Below, in pieces: positions 56,736 to 64,000 of a stretch of DNA of 64,000 nucleotides (position 1 is its first letter; every line of letters starts with the position of its first letter). The position numbers and the translations under genes were made by a program. Under the pieces are notes generated by a model. It did not search any database. It was given only the letters and a program-made list of their open reading frames with translations, and was not told the origin of the DNA. This stretch comes from AP-15 sp963737145 (GTDB lineage Bacteria; Pseudomonadota; Alphaproteobacteria; ATCC43930; CGMCC-115725), in NCBI GenBank assembly GCA_963737145.1, contig CAVTRO010000001.1:1054001-1118000 (forward strand), read 5' to 3'.

Positions 56736-57429
56736 CGCCGCTGCCCCAGAACCGTTGCCACTCGGCTCGCGCCGCTTCTTCGACTTCGGCGCGACGCATT
56801 GCCTCGGTCGCCTGCGCCCGAGCGTTCGCGGAGAGTAAAGCCTGGGTGCTGCCGAGCTGCCGCGACTGCAGCGCTAACAGCTGATTGGTCGACTGGATTC
56901 CCTGCAATGCGCCGGCGGCACCCTGGCTCTGACCGACCAAGGTCGAGAGGGTAGCCTCATCGGCCTGAATATCCGAGACGATGCGGCTCTGAACTTCCAT
57001 CGTGTGTTTGAAGGTATCGACACTCGCCTGCCAGCGCGCCCGCGCATCTGAGATCAGCTTCGCTTGCGTGACGTTGCCGCTATAGGACGGGAAGAGCTGC
57101 TGAAACTGCTGGTCGATCCGGGCGACGTCGTAAGCGAGGCTCTGCGCTTGCCTCATCAAGCTGTTCACCTGGTCGATGGCGCTGGTGATCTGCTGCAATG
57201 CCGAGAACGGAAGCGAGAGAAGGTTGCGGGCCTCGTTCTGCAGCATCTGGACGAACTGCTGAATTTGGGTGACCTGATTATTGACTTCCTGCAGTGTATG
57301 CGCCGCCGTCAAAATGCTTTGCTTCAAGTTCGAGATGTCGATCACCGGCAAGTCAGCGGAGACCGGACCGGCAATTGCCAGTGAAGTCGCCAGCGCAGTG
57401 CTGGCTAAGAGAATACGCAGCCATTTCAT
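56686..57429 (-). CDS. trbJ: P-type conjugative transfer protein TrbJ (VirB5-like)
   Basis: A 247-residue periplasmic or pilus-tip protein with a signal peptide (WLRILLASTALATSLAIAG). Long helices follow (NQVTQIQQFVQMLQNEARNL), and the C-terminal region has QSRQLGSTQALLSANARAQA. Its ATG overlaps the trbE stop. Confidence 0.92.
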   Translation of the reverse strand: MKWLRILLASTALATSLAIAGPVSADLPVIDISNLKQSILTAAHTLQEVNNQVTQIQQFVQMLQNEARNLLSLPFSALQQITSAIDQVNSLMRQAQSLAYDVARIDQQFQQLFPSYSGNVTQAKLISDARARWQASVDTFKHTMEVQSRIVSDIQADEATLSTLVGQSQGAAGALQGIQSTNQLLALQSRQLGSTQALLSANARAQATEAMRRAEVEEAARAEWQRFWGSGVSYSPASVQVFGGASP

Positions 57430-59881
57430 GCCAGGGCCTCCGTTGCGGCATCTTGATGTTCGACGCGGCGATCCTGCTCGGCGCGGATCAGGTCGGCGGC
57501 CCAGTCGAGCTGCCGCTCGCAGAGCCAGGCCGGCGGGAAGCCCTGACCATTGACTCCCGCCTGAACGGCCTCCAGCCGCTTCAGGTCCTCGGCCTGGCTG
57601 ACGCCGGCGAAGGCCAGTGTTACCTCCCCGAGCCCGAGCTCGAAGAGCCGATTGCCGCGAACCGACTGGAAGTAGTAATCGCGCTTGGGCGTGGCACGTG
57701 CGACCATCTCAATTTGCCGAGCGTTCAGGCCGAGCCGCTCGTATGCAGCGCGGCTTTGCGGTTCGACTGCGCGTGCATTCGGCAGGAACACTCGGGCGAG
57801 GCAGCTCTCGAGTATTGCCGGGGCGATCCGGCTCTCGGTCACATCGGCGAGGCTCTGGGTCGCAAACACGACGGACGCGTTCTTCCGCCGTAATGTCTTC
57901 AGCCACTCGCGGATCTTCGGCCCGAACACCGGGTCATCAAGCAGGGCCCAAGCCTCGTCGAGCCCGATCAGGGCGGGAGAGCCGTCGAGGCGCCGCTCGA
58001 TGCGGCGGAACAGGTAGGTCAGCACCGCCCGGGCCGCACCGGCGTGCGGCAGCAGCTCTTCCATCTCGAACCCTTGCACCCTGGCTTCGTCGAGATCGTC
58101 ACGCTCGGCGTCGAGCAACCGTCCCCAGGGTCCATCGAGCGTGTAGGGTTCGAGCGCGGCCTTGAGATGGCCATGCTGGACCAGCGCCGCGAGACCGCTG
58201 ATCGTCCGCTCGTCGCGCGGCGCGCTGGCAAGAGACCCCAGCGCCGACCACACCGCTTCCTTGATGTCGGGGGCGAGTACCAAGCCTTCCTGGGCAAGCA
58301 GCATGTGCACCCACTCCGCCGCCCAGGCCCGCTCACCGGGATTATCAACGCGGGCCAATGGCTGGAAGGCGACCTGCCCGTCGGCATTGAGCTCGTAGAA
58401 GCTTCCGGCCATGCCGAGGATCGACGCCATGGACGAGCGGCCCTTGTCGAAGCGAAAGATCAGCGCCCTCTCGTAGCGCCGGAACTGCAGGTCGAGCAGG
58501 TTGAGCAGGACCGACTTTCCGGCGCCGGTCGGCCCGACCACGAGCGTGTGCCCGACATCACCCTGATGGAGCACCAGGCGGAATGATGTCGAGCCGGCGG
58601 TCCGAGCATGCAATAACGGCGGCCCGTCCAGATGCTCGTTACGCTCCGGACCTGCCCAGACCGAGGAGAGCGGCACCATGTGCACGAGGTTCAGCGAGCT
58701 CACCGGCGGTTGGCGCAGATTGGCATAGCACTGCCCCGGGAGAGAGGAGAGCCAGGCATCGACGGCATTCAGCGTCTCCTCGGCGACGACGAAACCGCGG
58801 CTCCGCAACACACGACCGACCGATTTGACCTTGTCGGCGACCCGATCCTGATCGTCGTCCCAGAGGGTTACGGTCGCAGTGAAAAGGCCATAGGCGACGT
58901 AATCGGCGCCAAGCTCCTGGAGTGCCGCATCGGCGTCCATCGCCTGGTTCTCGGCGTCGCTGTCGACGAGCGGGCTCTCCTTCCCCCACAGCGTTTCCCG
59001 CAATAGGGCGGCGATGCCTTTGCGCTTGGCGTACCAATGCCGGCGCTTCCGCTCGATCTCTTTTAGCGCGACCGGTTTGTCGAATGGCAGCCAGCGTGCC
59101 ACCCAGCGATAGGCGAGCGGCAGCCGGTTCATTTCGTCCAACAGCCCGGGCCAAGTCTGATCCGGGAAGCCTCTTAATGTCAGCGTCCGCAGGTGCGAGC
59201 GCCCGAGCATCGGCTCGACGCCGGTCACCAGCGGCATATCGGCCACCAGCCCGTCGATATAAAACGGCACCGGCGGCACCTCTATCGGGATGGCGCTCGG
59301 TCGAGACGCAGGCGTGCAGATAAGTGAGCGTCTCCGAGTCATCGAGCCAGTTGATCTCGGGCATCACGCCTTCGAGCAAACCGGCCACGCGGTCGGTTTC
59401 GACCCGGAAAGCGTCCAGCTGCTCCCGCCAGTCGATCCCTCGCCTTTCGCCGGCACTGTCGTAAAGGAGGCCGTGGACACGCTCCGCGCTCTCGGGCGGC
59501 GCCAGATAGGCGAAGGTCAGAAAGCACTGGCTCTCGAAGTGGGCGCCTTCGGTCTCGAACATGGCGCGGCGCTCGCGATCGACGAGGAACGAGACCGGGT
59601 CCGGGAAGCGGCTTTCCGGATACCCGGCGGCCTCGTGGCGAAGCGCTTCGACGAACAATGCCCAGCCGGAGCCCAGCCGCTTCAGCGCGTTGTTGAGCCG
59701 GGCACATACGGCGACGAGCTCGGCATCGGTCGCGCTGTCGAGATCGGGGCCGCGGTACCGGCAGGTGCGCTGCAGCGAGCCGTCCTTGTTGAGCACGATT
59801 CCCGGGTGCGACGAGCCCCGCCCAAGGCAGGTAGTCTGCGAGCAGCACGCGCCGGGTTCGGTATTCGCGGAGGTCGAGCAT
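57426..59881 (-). CDS. trbE: Conjugal transfer ATPase TrbE (VirB4-like), two frameshifts
   Basis: A protein of about 815 residues once corrected. It starts MLDLREYRTRRVLLADYLPW. An extra base in CCCGGG at about 59803 shifts the frame; the next piece reads IVLNKDGSLQRTCRYRGPDL to LTYLHACVSTERHP. A second extra base near 59290 shifts again into IEVPPVPFYIDGLVADMPLV and the rest. Walker A is VVGPTGAGKSVLLN and Walker B LIGLDEAWALL. It powers pilus assembly. The largest open piece (57426-59342) holds the whole ATPase domain. Confidence 0.9.
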
Positions 59882-59895
59882 GCGCTGTCTCCTGT

Positions 59896-60186
59896 TCAGG
59901 CGTCGAGTACGGGGGCGCGCAGCCGCAGGTGGCGCGCGAATACGCCGATGAATTGCGGTTCGGTCCGGGTCAGCCAGACGGAAGCGGCGTGCCCGAGAAT
60001 CCAGATTGCGAGGCCCGCAATCCAGAGCTGGAGGCCAATGCCGACCGCGGCGGCAAGCGTGCCGACCGCGATCGCGATCGCCCGCGGCGCACCGCCGAGC
60101 AGGATCGGCTCGGTCAATGAGCGGTGCAGCGGTACCGCGAAGCCCGGCACCTCGCTCGGGCCCGGGAAGGCGAGCGGCGGGCTCAT
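59896..60186 (-). CDS. trbD: Conjugal transfer protein TrbD (VirB3-like)
   Basis: A 96-residue inner-membrane protein with two adjacent helices. The family block VPLHRSLTEPILLGGAPR is present, and the C-terminus reads TRTEPQFIGVFARHLR. It overlaps trbC by 4 bp and precedes trbE by 14 bp. Confidence 0.92.
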   Translation of the reverse strand: MSPPLAFPGPSEVPGFAVPLHRSLTEPILLGGAPRAIAIAVGTLAAAVGIGLQLWIAGLAIWILGHAASVWLTRTEPQFIGVFARHLRLRAPVLDA

Positions 60187-60449
60187 GTGATCAGCGCTCC
60201 CCCGGCGAAGTTGAAGAAGGTCAGGAAGAAGGAGCTCGCCGCGAAGGCGATCGAGAGCCCGAAAACGATCTGGATCAATCGGCGCATCCCGCCCGAGGTC
60301 TCGCCAAAGGCGAGTGCCAAGCCCGAGCCGATGATGATGATGACTGCGATGATCTTGGCCACCGGACCCTGGATGCTATCGAGGATCTGGGTTAGCGGCT
60401 GTTCCCAAGGCATGTTCGAGCCGGCCGCGAGGGCGGGCCCGGGCCACAA
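60183..60449 (-). CDS. trbC: Conjugal transfer pilin TrbC (VirB2-like)
   Basis: Pilin precursor. The mature part is clear: MPWEQPLTQILDSIQGPVAK, then two helices (IIAVIIIIGSGLALAFGET and a second ending FFLTFFNFAGGALIT). The signal peptide LFAGLCALAIALLLWPGPAL lies in the same frame just upstream, but that frame has no ATG or GTG before the trbB stop. A GTG overlapping the trbB stop would fit if one extra base near 60490-60500 were removed. The true start is therefore probably near 60521. Confidence 0.85.
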   Translation of the reverse strand: MWPGPALAAGSNMPWEQPLTQILDSIQGPVAKIIAVIIIIGSGLALAFGETSGGMRRLIQIVFGLSIAFAASSFFLTFFNFAGGALIT

Positions 60450-60518
60450 CAGGAGCGCGATGGCAAGTGCGCAAAGGCCGGCAAATAAGCGCGCGCGGCC
60501 GCAATGAAGCTCGGTCGA

Positions 60519-61514
60519 TCACCTCTTGTCTCCTTGGATCACGGTGAGGGTGCCGAAGGAATCGAGCCCGAGCGGCTCGACGACGTAGTCTCCGGTCGGG
60601 CCGAGCTCGGCAACCTGCCAGATGCCCGCAAGCCGGCGTTGAATGCCGCGGCCGGCGAGCACGGCGATAAGGTCGATGGTCTCTGCGATCAGCGGCCGCG
60701 ACACTGTCACGACTGCTTCTTGCACCAGCTGTTCGAGACGTCGCAATGCGCCGATCGCGGTCGAGGCATGGATCGTGCCGATGCCGCCGGGATGCCCGGT
60801 GCCCCAGGCCTTCAGCAGATCGAGCGCCTCGCGACCCCGCACCTCGCCGATCGGGATGCGATCGGGCCGCAGCCTGAGCGAGGAACGCACCAGATCGGTC
60901 AATGACGCGACGCCGTCCTTGGTGCGCATCGCCACCAGGTTCGGCGCCGCGCATTGCAATTCGCGCGTGTCTTCGATCAGGACGACCCGGTCGCCGGTCG
61001 CTACGACTTCATGCAGTAGGGCATTGACCAATGTCGTCTTGCCGGTCGAGGTGCCGCCGGCGACCAGCACATTCCACCGCTCGGCGACCGCAGTCCTCAG
61101 CGTCGCGGCCTGCGCCGAGGTCATGATGCCGGAGGCGACGTAGTCGTCGAGCGTGAACACCGCGACAGCCGGTTTCCGGATCGCGAAGGCCGGCGCCGTC
61201 ACGACAGGCGGCAGCAGCCCCTCGAAGCGCTCACCCGTCTCGGGCAGCTCGGCCGAGACCCGCGGGCTTCCGGCATGCGCTTCGGCTCCGACATGGTGGG
61301 CGACAAGCCGCACGATCCGCTCCCCGTCGCCGACGGGAACGCGCCGGCCGGTGTCTTCAAGCCCGGAGCTCAGCCGATCGATCCATAGCCGCCCATCCGG
61401 GTTGAGCATCACCTCGACGATGTCCGGATCCTCGAGATAGCCGCCGATGTCCGGCCCGAGCGCAGTGCGCAGCATCCGGGTCGAGCGGGAGAACGGTGTC
61501 GGCTCAGCGGACAT
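60519..61514 (-). CDS. trbB: P-type conjugative transfer ATPase TrbB (VirB11-like)
   Basis: A 331-residue hexameric traffic ATPase. Walker A is VAGGTSTGKTTLVN, the Asp box is VVLIEDTRELQC, and Walker B/His box is around RIPIGEVRGREALDLL and GTGHPGGIGTIHAS. The N-terminal domain begins RMLRTALGPDIGGYLEDPDI. Intact and of normal length. Confidence 0.95.
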   Translation of the reverse strand: MSAEPTPFSRSTRMLRTALGPDIGGYLEDPDIVEVMLNPDGRLWIDRLSSGLEDTGRRVPVGDGERIVRLVAHHVGAEAHAGSPRVSAELPETGERFEGLLPPVVTAPAFAIRKPAVAVFTLDDYVASGIMTSAQAATLRTAVAERWNVLVAGGTSTGKTTLVNALLHEVVATGDRVVLIEDTRELQCAAPNLVAMRTKDGVASLTDLVRSSLRLRPDRIPIGEVRGREALDLLKAWGTGHPGGIGTIHASTAIGALRRLEQLVQEAVVTVSRPLIAETIDLIAVLAGRGIQRRLAGIWQVAELGPTGDYVVEPLGLDSFGTLTVIQGDKR

Positions 61515-61987
61515 CGGCTATTGTCCCCCACTGCAAAATCCGGATCGCTCGGAACCGCCGAGCCGACACCGTTGCTGCGCTGCTCCGGCCAGATCTCGAG
61601 ACTGATCTCACGCACGAGGCTGTTACCGCGTTGCAGCCTGCGCCCCAATGTCTCGACAAAATCGTGGTACCGCTCGGCCCCCTTAGCCTTGGCGGCAGCC
61701 TGCGCGCTCTCGGGCAATGGCGGGGTGACCGCAAGCCAAAAGCGGACGAAGAGTGCCATCGTCTCGATGGCGATCGCCAAGTCGCGTTCGACACGCTCGA
61801 GCTGGCGGGTATGCCGGTCGAGCCGTCGCACAAACGCGGCTTCGCGCATATCGGCGCCGTCGGGCGAGAGCATCGACGCGACCGCCGCCTCGATCACTGA
61901 TGATTTCGAGACCCGGCGCTTCGCCGAGAGGGCGGCGATCTCCTCGTGCTGGCCTGGCGAGAGATAAATGTTGAGGCGCGTCTTCAT
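61409..61987 (-). CDS. CopG-family ribbon-helix-helix protein of the Trb locus
   Basis: The N-terminal RHH segment reads MKTRLNIYLSPGQHEEIAAL and KRRVSKSSVIEAAVAS. A helical block follows (FVRRLDRHTRQLERVERDLA; FVRFWLAVTPPLPESAQAA). These proteins lie between traG and trbB in related elements and probably regulate transfer. The frame runs about 100 bp into trbB; family members end near EISLEIWPE, so the tail is probably non-native. A GTG at 61999 overlapping the traG stop is an alternative start. Confidence 0.82.
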   Translation of the reverse strand: MKTRLNIYLSPGQHEEIAALSAKRRVSKSSVIEAAVASMLSPDGADMREAAFVRRLDRHTRQLERVERDLAIAIETMALFVRFWLAVTPPLPESAQAAAKAKGAERYHDFVETLGRRLQRGNSLVREISLEIWPEQRSNGVGSAVPSDPDFAVGDNSRCPLSRHRSPARPGCCALRSGRTSAAISRIRTSSR

Positions 61988-61995
61988 CGGTTGTC

Positions 61996-64000
61996 TCACA
62001 TGCCCGGCATCATGTCGTCGTCGCGGTCGATCGCGGCTGCGCGGGTGAAGGTCTGTAGCCGTTGGCGTGCGAGGATGCGGGCCTTCACCGCCTCTTCGTC
62101 AGCCTCGGCATCATCGACGAGATCAAACTCGTTCGCCGCCCGCCGCTCGGGTGCGATCTCCTCGTGCTCCGGCAGCTCGGGCTCTCGTCGCAGGCCGCCT
62201 TCGCTGTCATTGGTAAGCTCGTCGGGATCATGAACGGCATGCCGCGGAGCCTCGGCGAGGATGCGGAGCCCGGTCCAATCATCGGGTCGGCTTGTTGGCC
62301 GGTCCGGATAAACCCCTGAGATTGACAGCACCGGTGCCGGCAGGGAGCAGTCTCGAAAGGCGCGGTCCTCGTAATAACGGATCTTTCTGGCTCGGATAGG
62401 CGGCAAGCCGGCAATCATGATGATTTCGTCCGTGGAGGGGAGCTGCATTACCTCACCGGGGGTCAGAAGCGGGCGTGCCGTCTCCTGACGCGAGACCATC
62501 AGGTGTGCGAGCCAGGGGCTCAGCCGGTGCCCGGCATAGTTCTTCATTGCCCGCTGCTCGGTCGCGATGCCGAGTGCGTCCGAGATGCGCTTTGCGGTCC
62601 GTTCGTCGTTGCAGGCGAAAGCAACGCGGACGTGGCAGTTGTCGAGAACGCTGTTGTTCTCGCCATAGGCCTTCGCGAGCTGGTTCAGCGACTGACAGAT
62701 CAGGAAAGCGCGAATGGCGTAGCCGGCCTGAAAGGCGAGTGCGGTTTCAAAAAAGTCGAGCCGGCCCAATGCCGCGAACTCGTCCAGCATCAGGAGCAGC
62801 TTGTGCCGACGTTCGACACCCTCGAGGCTCTCGGTCAGCCGCCGTCCGATCTGGTTCAGGATCAGCCGCACCAGCGGCTTTGTGCGGCTGATGTCGGAGG
62901 GCGGGACGACAAGGTAGAGGCTGACGGGGTGGTCGGCTTCGACCAGATCGCCGATGCGCCAGTCGCAGCGAGACGTTACCCGTGCCGCAATCGGATCCCG
63001 ATAAAGGCCGAGGAACGACATGGCCGTCGACAAGACGCCCGAGCGTTCGTTGTCGCTCTTGTTCAGGAGCTCGCGTGCGGCCTGGGCCACGACCGGGTGC
63101 ACGCCACGCTCGCCAAGATGCGGCGTCGCCATCATCAGGCGAAGCGTGCTCTCGATCGGCCGGCTGGGATCGGAGAGGAAGGTCGCAACGCCGGCCAATG
63201 ATTTGTCCTCTTCGGCGTAGAGGACGTGCAGGATGGCGCCGACGAGCAGTGAGTGGCTGGTCTTTTCCCAGTGGTTGCGCCGTTCGATCGAGCCTTCGGG
63301 GTCGACCAGAACGTCGGCAATGTTCTGAACGTCGCGTACCTCCTCGGGGCCGCGCCGGACTTCGAGAAGCGGGTTGTACGCCGCCGAGCGCGCGTCTGTC
63401 GGATCGAACAGCAGGCAATGCGAGAACCGCGACCGCCAGCCCGCGGTCAAGGTCCAGTTCTCGCCCTTGATGTCGTGCACGACTACAGATGAAGGCCAGG
63501 AGAGCAGTGTCGGGACGACCAGGCCGACACCTTTGCCGCTGCGGGTCGGCGCAAAGCACAGCACGTGCTCGGGACCGGCGTGCCGGAGGTGCTGCTTGCC
63601 GAGGCGGCCGAGATAGATTCCGGCCGGCTCCAGCAACCCCCCCTTGCGCACCTCCGGTTCGGTTGCCCAGCGTGCCGAGCCATAGGTCGTGACCAGCGCC
63701 GACTGCCGTGCGCGGCGCACTGAACCGGCAATCGCCACGACAACGGCCATGACACTGCCCCCCGTGGCCCAGGCAGCGCCTTCGAGGAAAATGCCGGGGG
63801 CGTAGGCGTCGAAGTGGTACCACCACGCGAAGAACAGATACGGTTCATAGACAGGCATCCCGGCGGCAAAGAACCAGGCTGGGCCGAGCTCCGGCTGGAA
63901 GCCCAGGCGCATTGCCGTCCATTCGGTGGCGCCCCACAGGCCGGCGAGGACCGCCGCCAGCGAAAGCGTCATCTGGCCCCAGAGGATCTTCGTTCCGGTC
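61996..64000 (-). CDS. traG: Coupling protein TraG (VirD4-like), 5' end outside the window
   Basis: Inner-membrane ATPase that brings the relaxosome to the secretion channel. The frame remains open and family-like to the edge (TKILWGQ before MTLSLAAV), so the start is beyond 64,000. Two N-terminal helices are visible. Walker A is FAPTRSGKGVGLVVPTLL and Walker B is LLLMLDEFAALGRLDFF. The acidic C-terminal tail is variable. Its presence marks a full conjugation system. Confidence 0.94.
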   Translation of the reverse strand, partial: TGTKILWGQMTLSLAAVLAGLWGATEWTAMRLGFQPELGPAWFFAAGMPVYEPYLFFAWWYHFDAYAPGIFLEGAAWATGGSVMAVVVAIAGSVRRARQSALVTTYGSARWATEPEVRKGGLLEPAGIYLGRLGKQHLRHAGPEHVLCFAPTRSGKGVGLVVPTLLSWPSSVVVHDIKGENWTLTAGWRSRFSHCLLFDPTDARSAAYNPLLEVRRGPEEVRDVQNIADVLVDPEGSIERRNHWEKTSHSLLVGAILHVLYAEEDKSLAGVATFLSDPSRPIESTLRLMMATPHLGERGVHPVVAQAARELLNKSDNERSGVLSTAMSFLGLYRDPIAARVTSRCDWRIGDLVEADHPVSLYLVVPPSDISRTKPLVRLILNQIGRRLTESLEGVERRHKLLLMLDEFAALGRLDFFETALAFQAGYAIRAFLICQSLNQLAKAYGENNSVLDNCHVRVAFACNDERTAKRISDALGIATEQRAMKNYAGHRLSPWLAHLMVSRQETARPLLTPGEVMQLPSTDEIIMIAGLPPIRARKIRYYEDRAFRDCSLPAPVLSISGVYPDRPTSRPDDWTGLRILAEAPRHAVHDPDELTNDSEGGLRREPELPEHEEIAPERRAANEFDLVDDAEADEEAVKARILARQRLQTFTRAAAIDRDDDMMPGM

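Larger units (their letters stand above)
47144..64000. mobile_element. Integrative and conjugative element (left end, partial)
   Basis: The element starts at the tRNA-Met 3' fragment, carries a tyrosine integrase just inside, then cargo remnants, and then a Trb-type type IV secretion cluster with its coupling protein. No second copy of the 45-bp att sequence occurs in the window, so the right end, the intact tRNA and the relaxase should lie beyond 64,000. The broken integrase and cargo suggest decay or sequence errors, while most transfer genes are intact. Confidence 0.8.

Noticed and set aside
1..64000. CRISPR arrays, rRNA genes, riboswitches or insertion sequences
   Set aside because: No regularly spaced repeats, rRNA-like sequence, conserved riboswitch cores or transposase genes with terminal repeats were found on reading both strands.

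Overview
The window looks like an alphaproteobacterial chromosome, probably Rhodospirillales- or Rhizobiales-like. This rests on high GC, an aa3 cytochrome oxidase operon in the order ctaC-ctaD-ctaB-coxF-like-ctaG-ctaE-DUF983-surf1, a GCS2-type glutamate-cysteine ligase beside rsmE and ubiA, a DUF4169 gene, mreBCD-mrdA-rodA, and a Trb-type ICE with DUF2274 and RHH genes. No rRNA gene or CRISPR array was seen. The only tRNA sequence is a 3' fragment of a tRNA-Met gene that marks an integration junction.

Bases 1-20,030 are mostly housekeeping. They hold ubiD (frameshifted), a secreted DUF4142 protein, an ETF-beta-type methyltransferase with ubiA, rsmE, gshA, an orphan secreted glycoside hydrolase, tldD, the cytochrome oxidase operon, an M32 carboxypeptidase, and an egtB-egtD ergothioneine pair. 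ubiA carries a palindromic repeat inside its coding N-terminus.

Bases 20,049-28,908 hold the largest accessory locus. A single-module, fully reducing type I polyketide/fatty acid synthase (KS-AT-DH-cMT-ER-KR-ACP) is followed 3 bp later by an alpha-oxoamine synthase. This pairing resembles rhizobial RkpA/RkpG and the fungal PKS + AOS release logic. The synthase frame is interrupted twice. Divergent from it are a luciferase-like monooxygenase and an alpha/beta hydrolase.

Bases 31,298-47,122 hold epmA/efp, an orphan glgA, a block of decayed genes (MmeI-like methyltransferase tail, BrnT toxin fragment, luciferase-like monooxygenase remnant, YtcA-HlyD-FUSC efflux remnants), the rod-shape operon mreBCD-mrdA-rodA, and an overlapping pair made of a LuxR-type regulator and an HtrA-like protein that lacks the catalytic triad. 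A second luciferase-like monooxygenase and a dual-specificity phosphatase follow.

From 47,144 to the right edge lies one end of an integrative and conjugative element. It starts with a 45-bp tRNA-Met 3' end and a broken tyrosine integrase. Next comes a graveyard of fragments: xanthine dehydrogenase, the BREX protein BrxL, a resolvase and a DNA ligase D domain. A LysR regulator and a nearly complete Trb type IV secretion cluster follow, read right to left: traG, RHH, trbB, C, D, E, J, K remnant, L, F, G, I, DUF2274. The other end lies outside the window.

Many frame breaks share one signature, a single extra base in a short C/G run. They affect ubiD, the PKS, the integrase, brxL, and trbE twice. 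Either the assembly carries homopolymer errors or these genes are decaying, and this decides whether the PKS and the ICE are functional.
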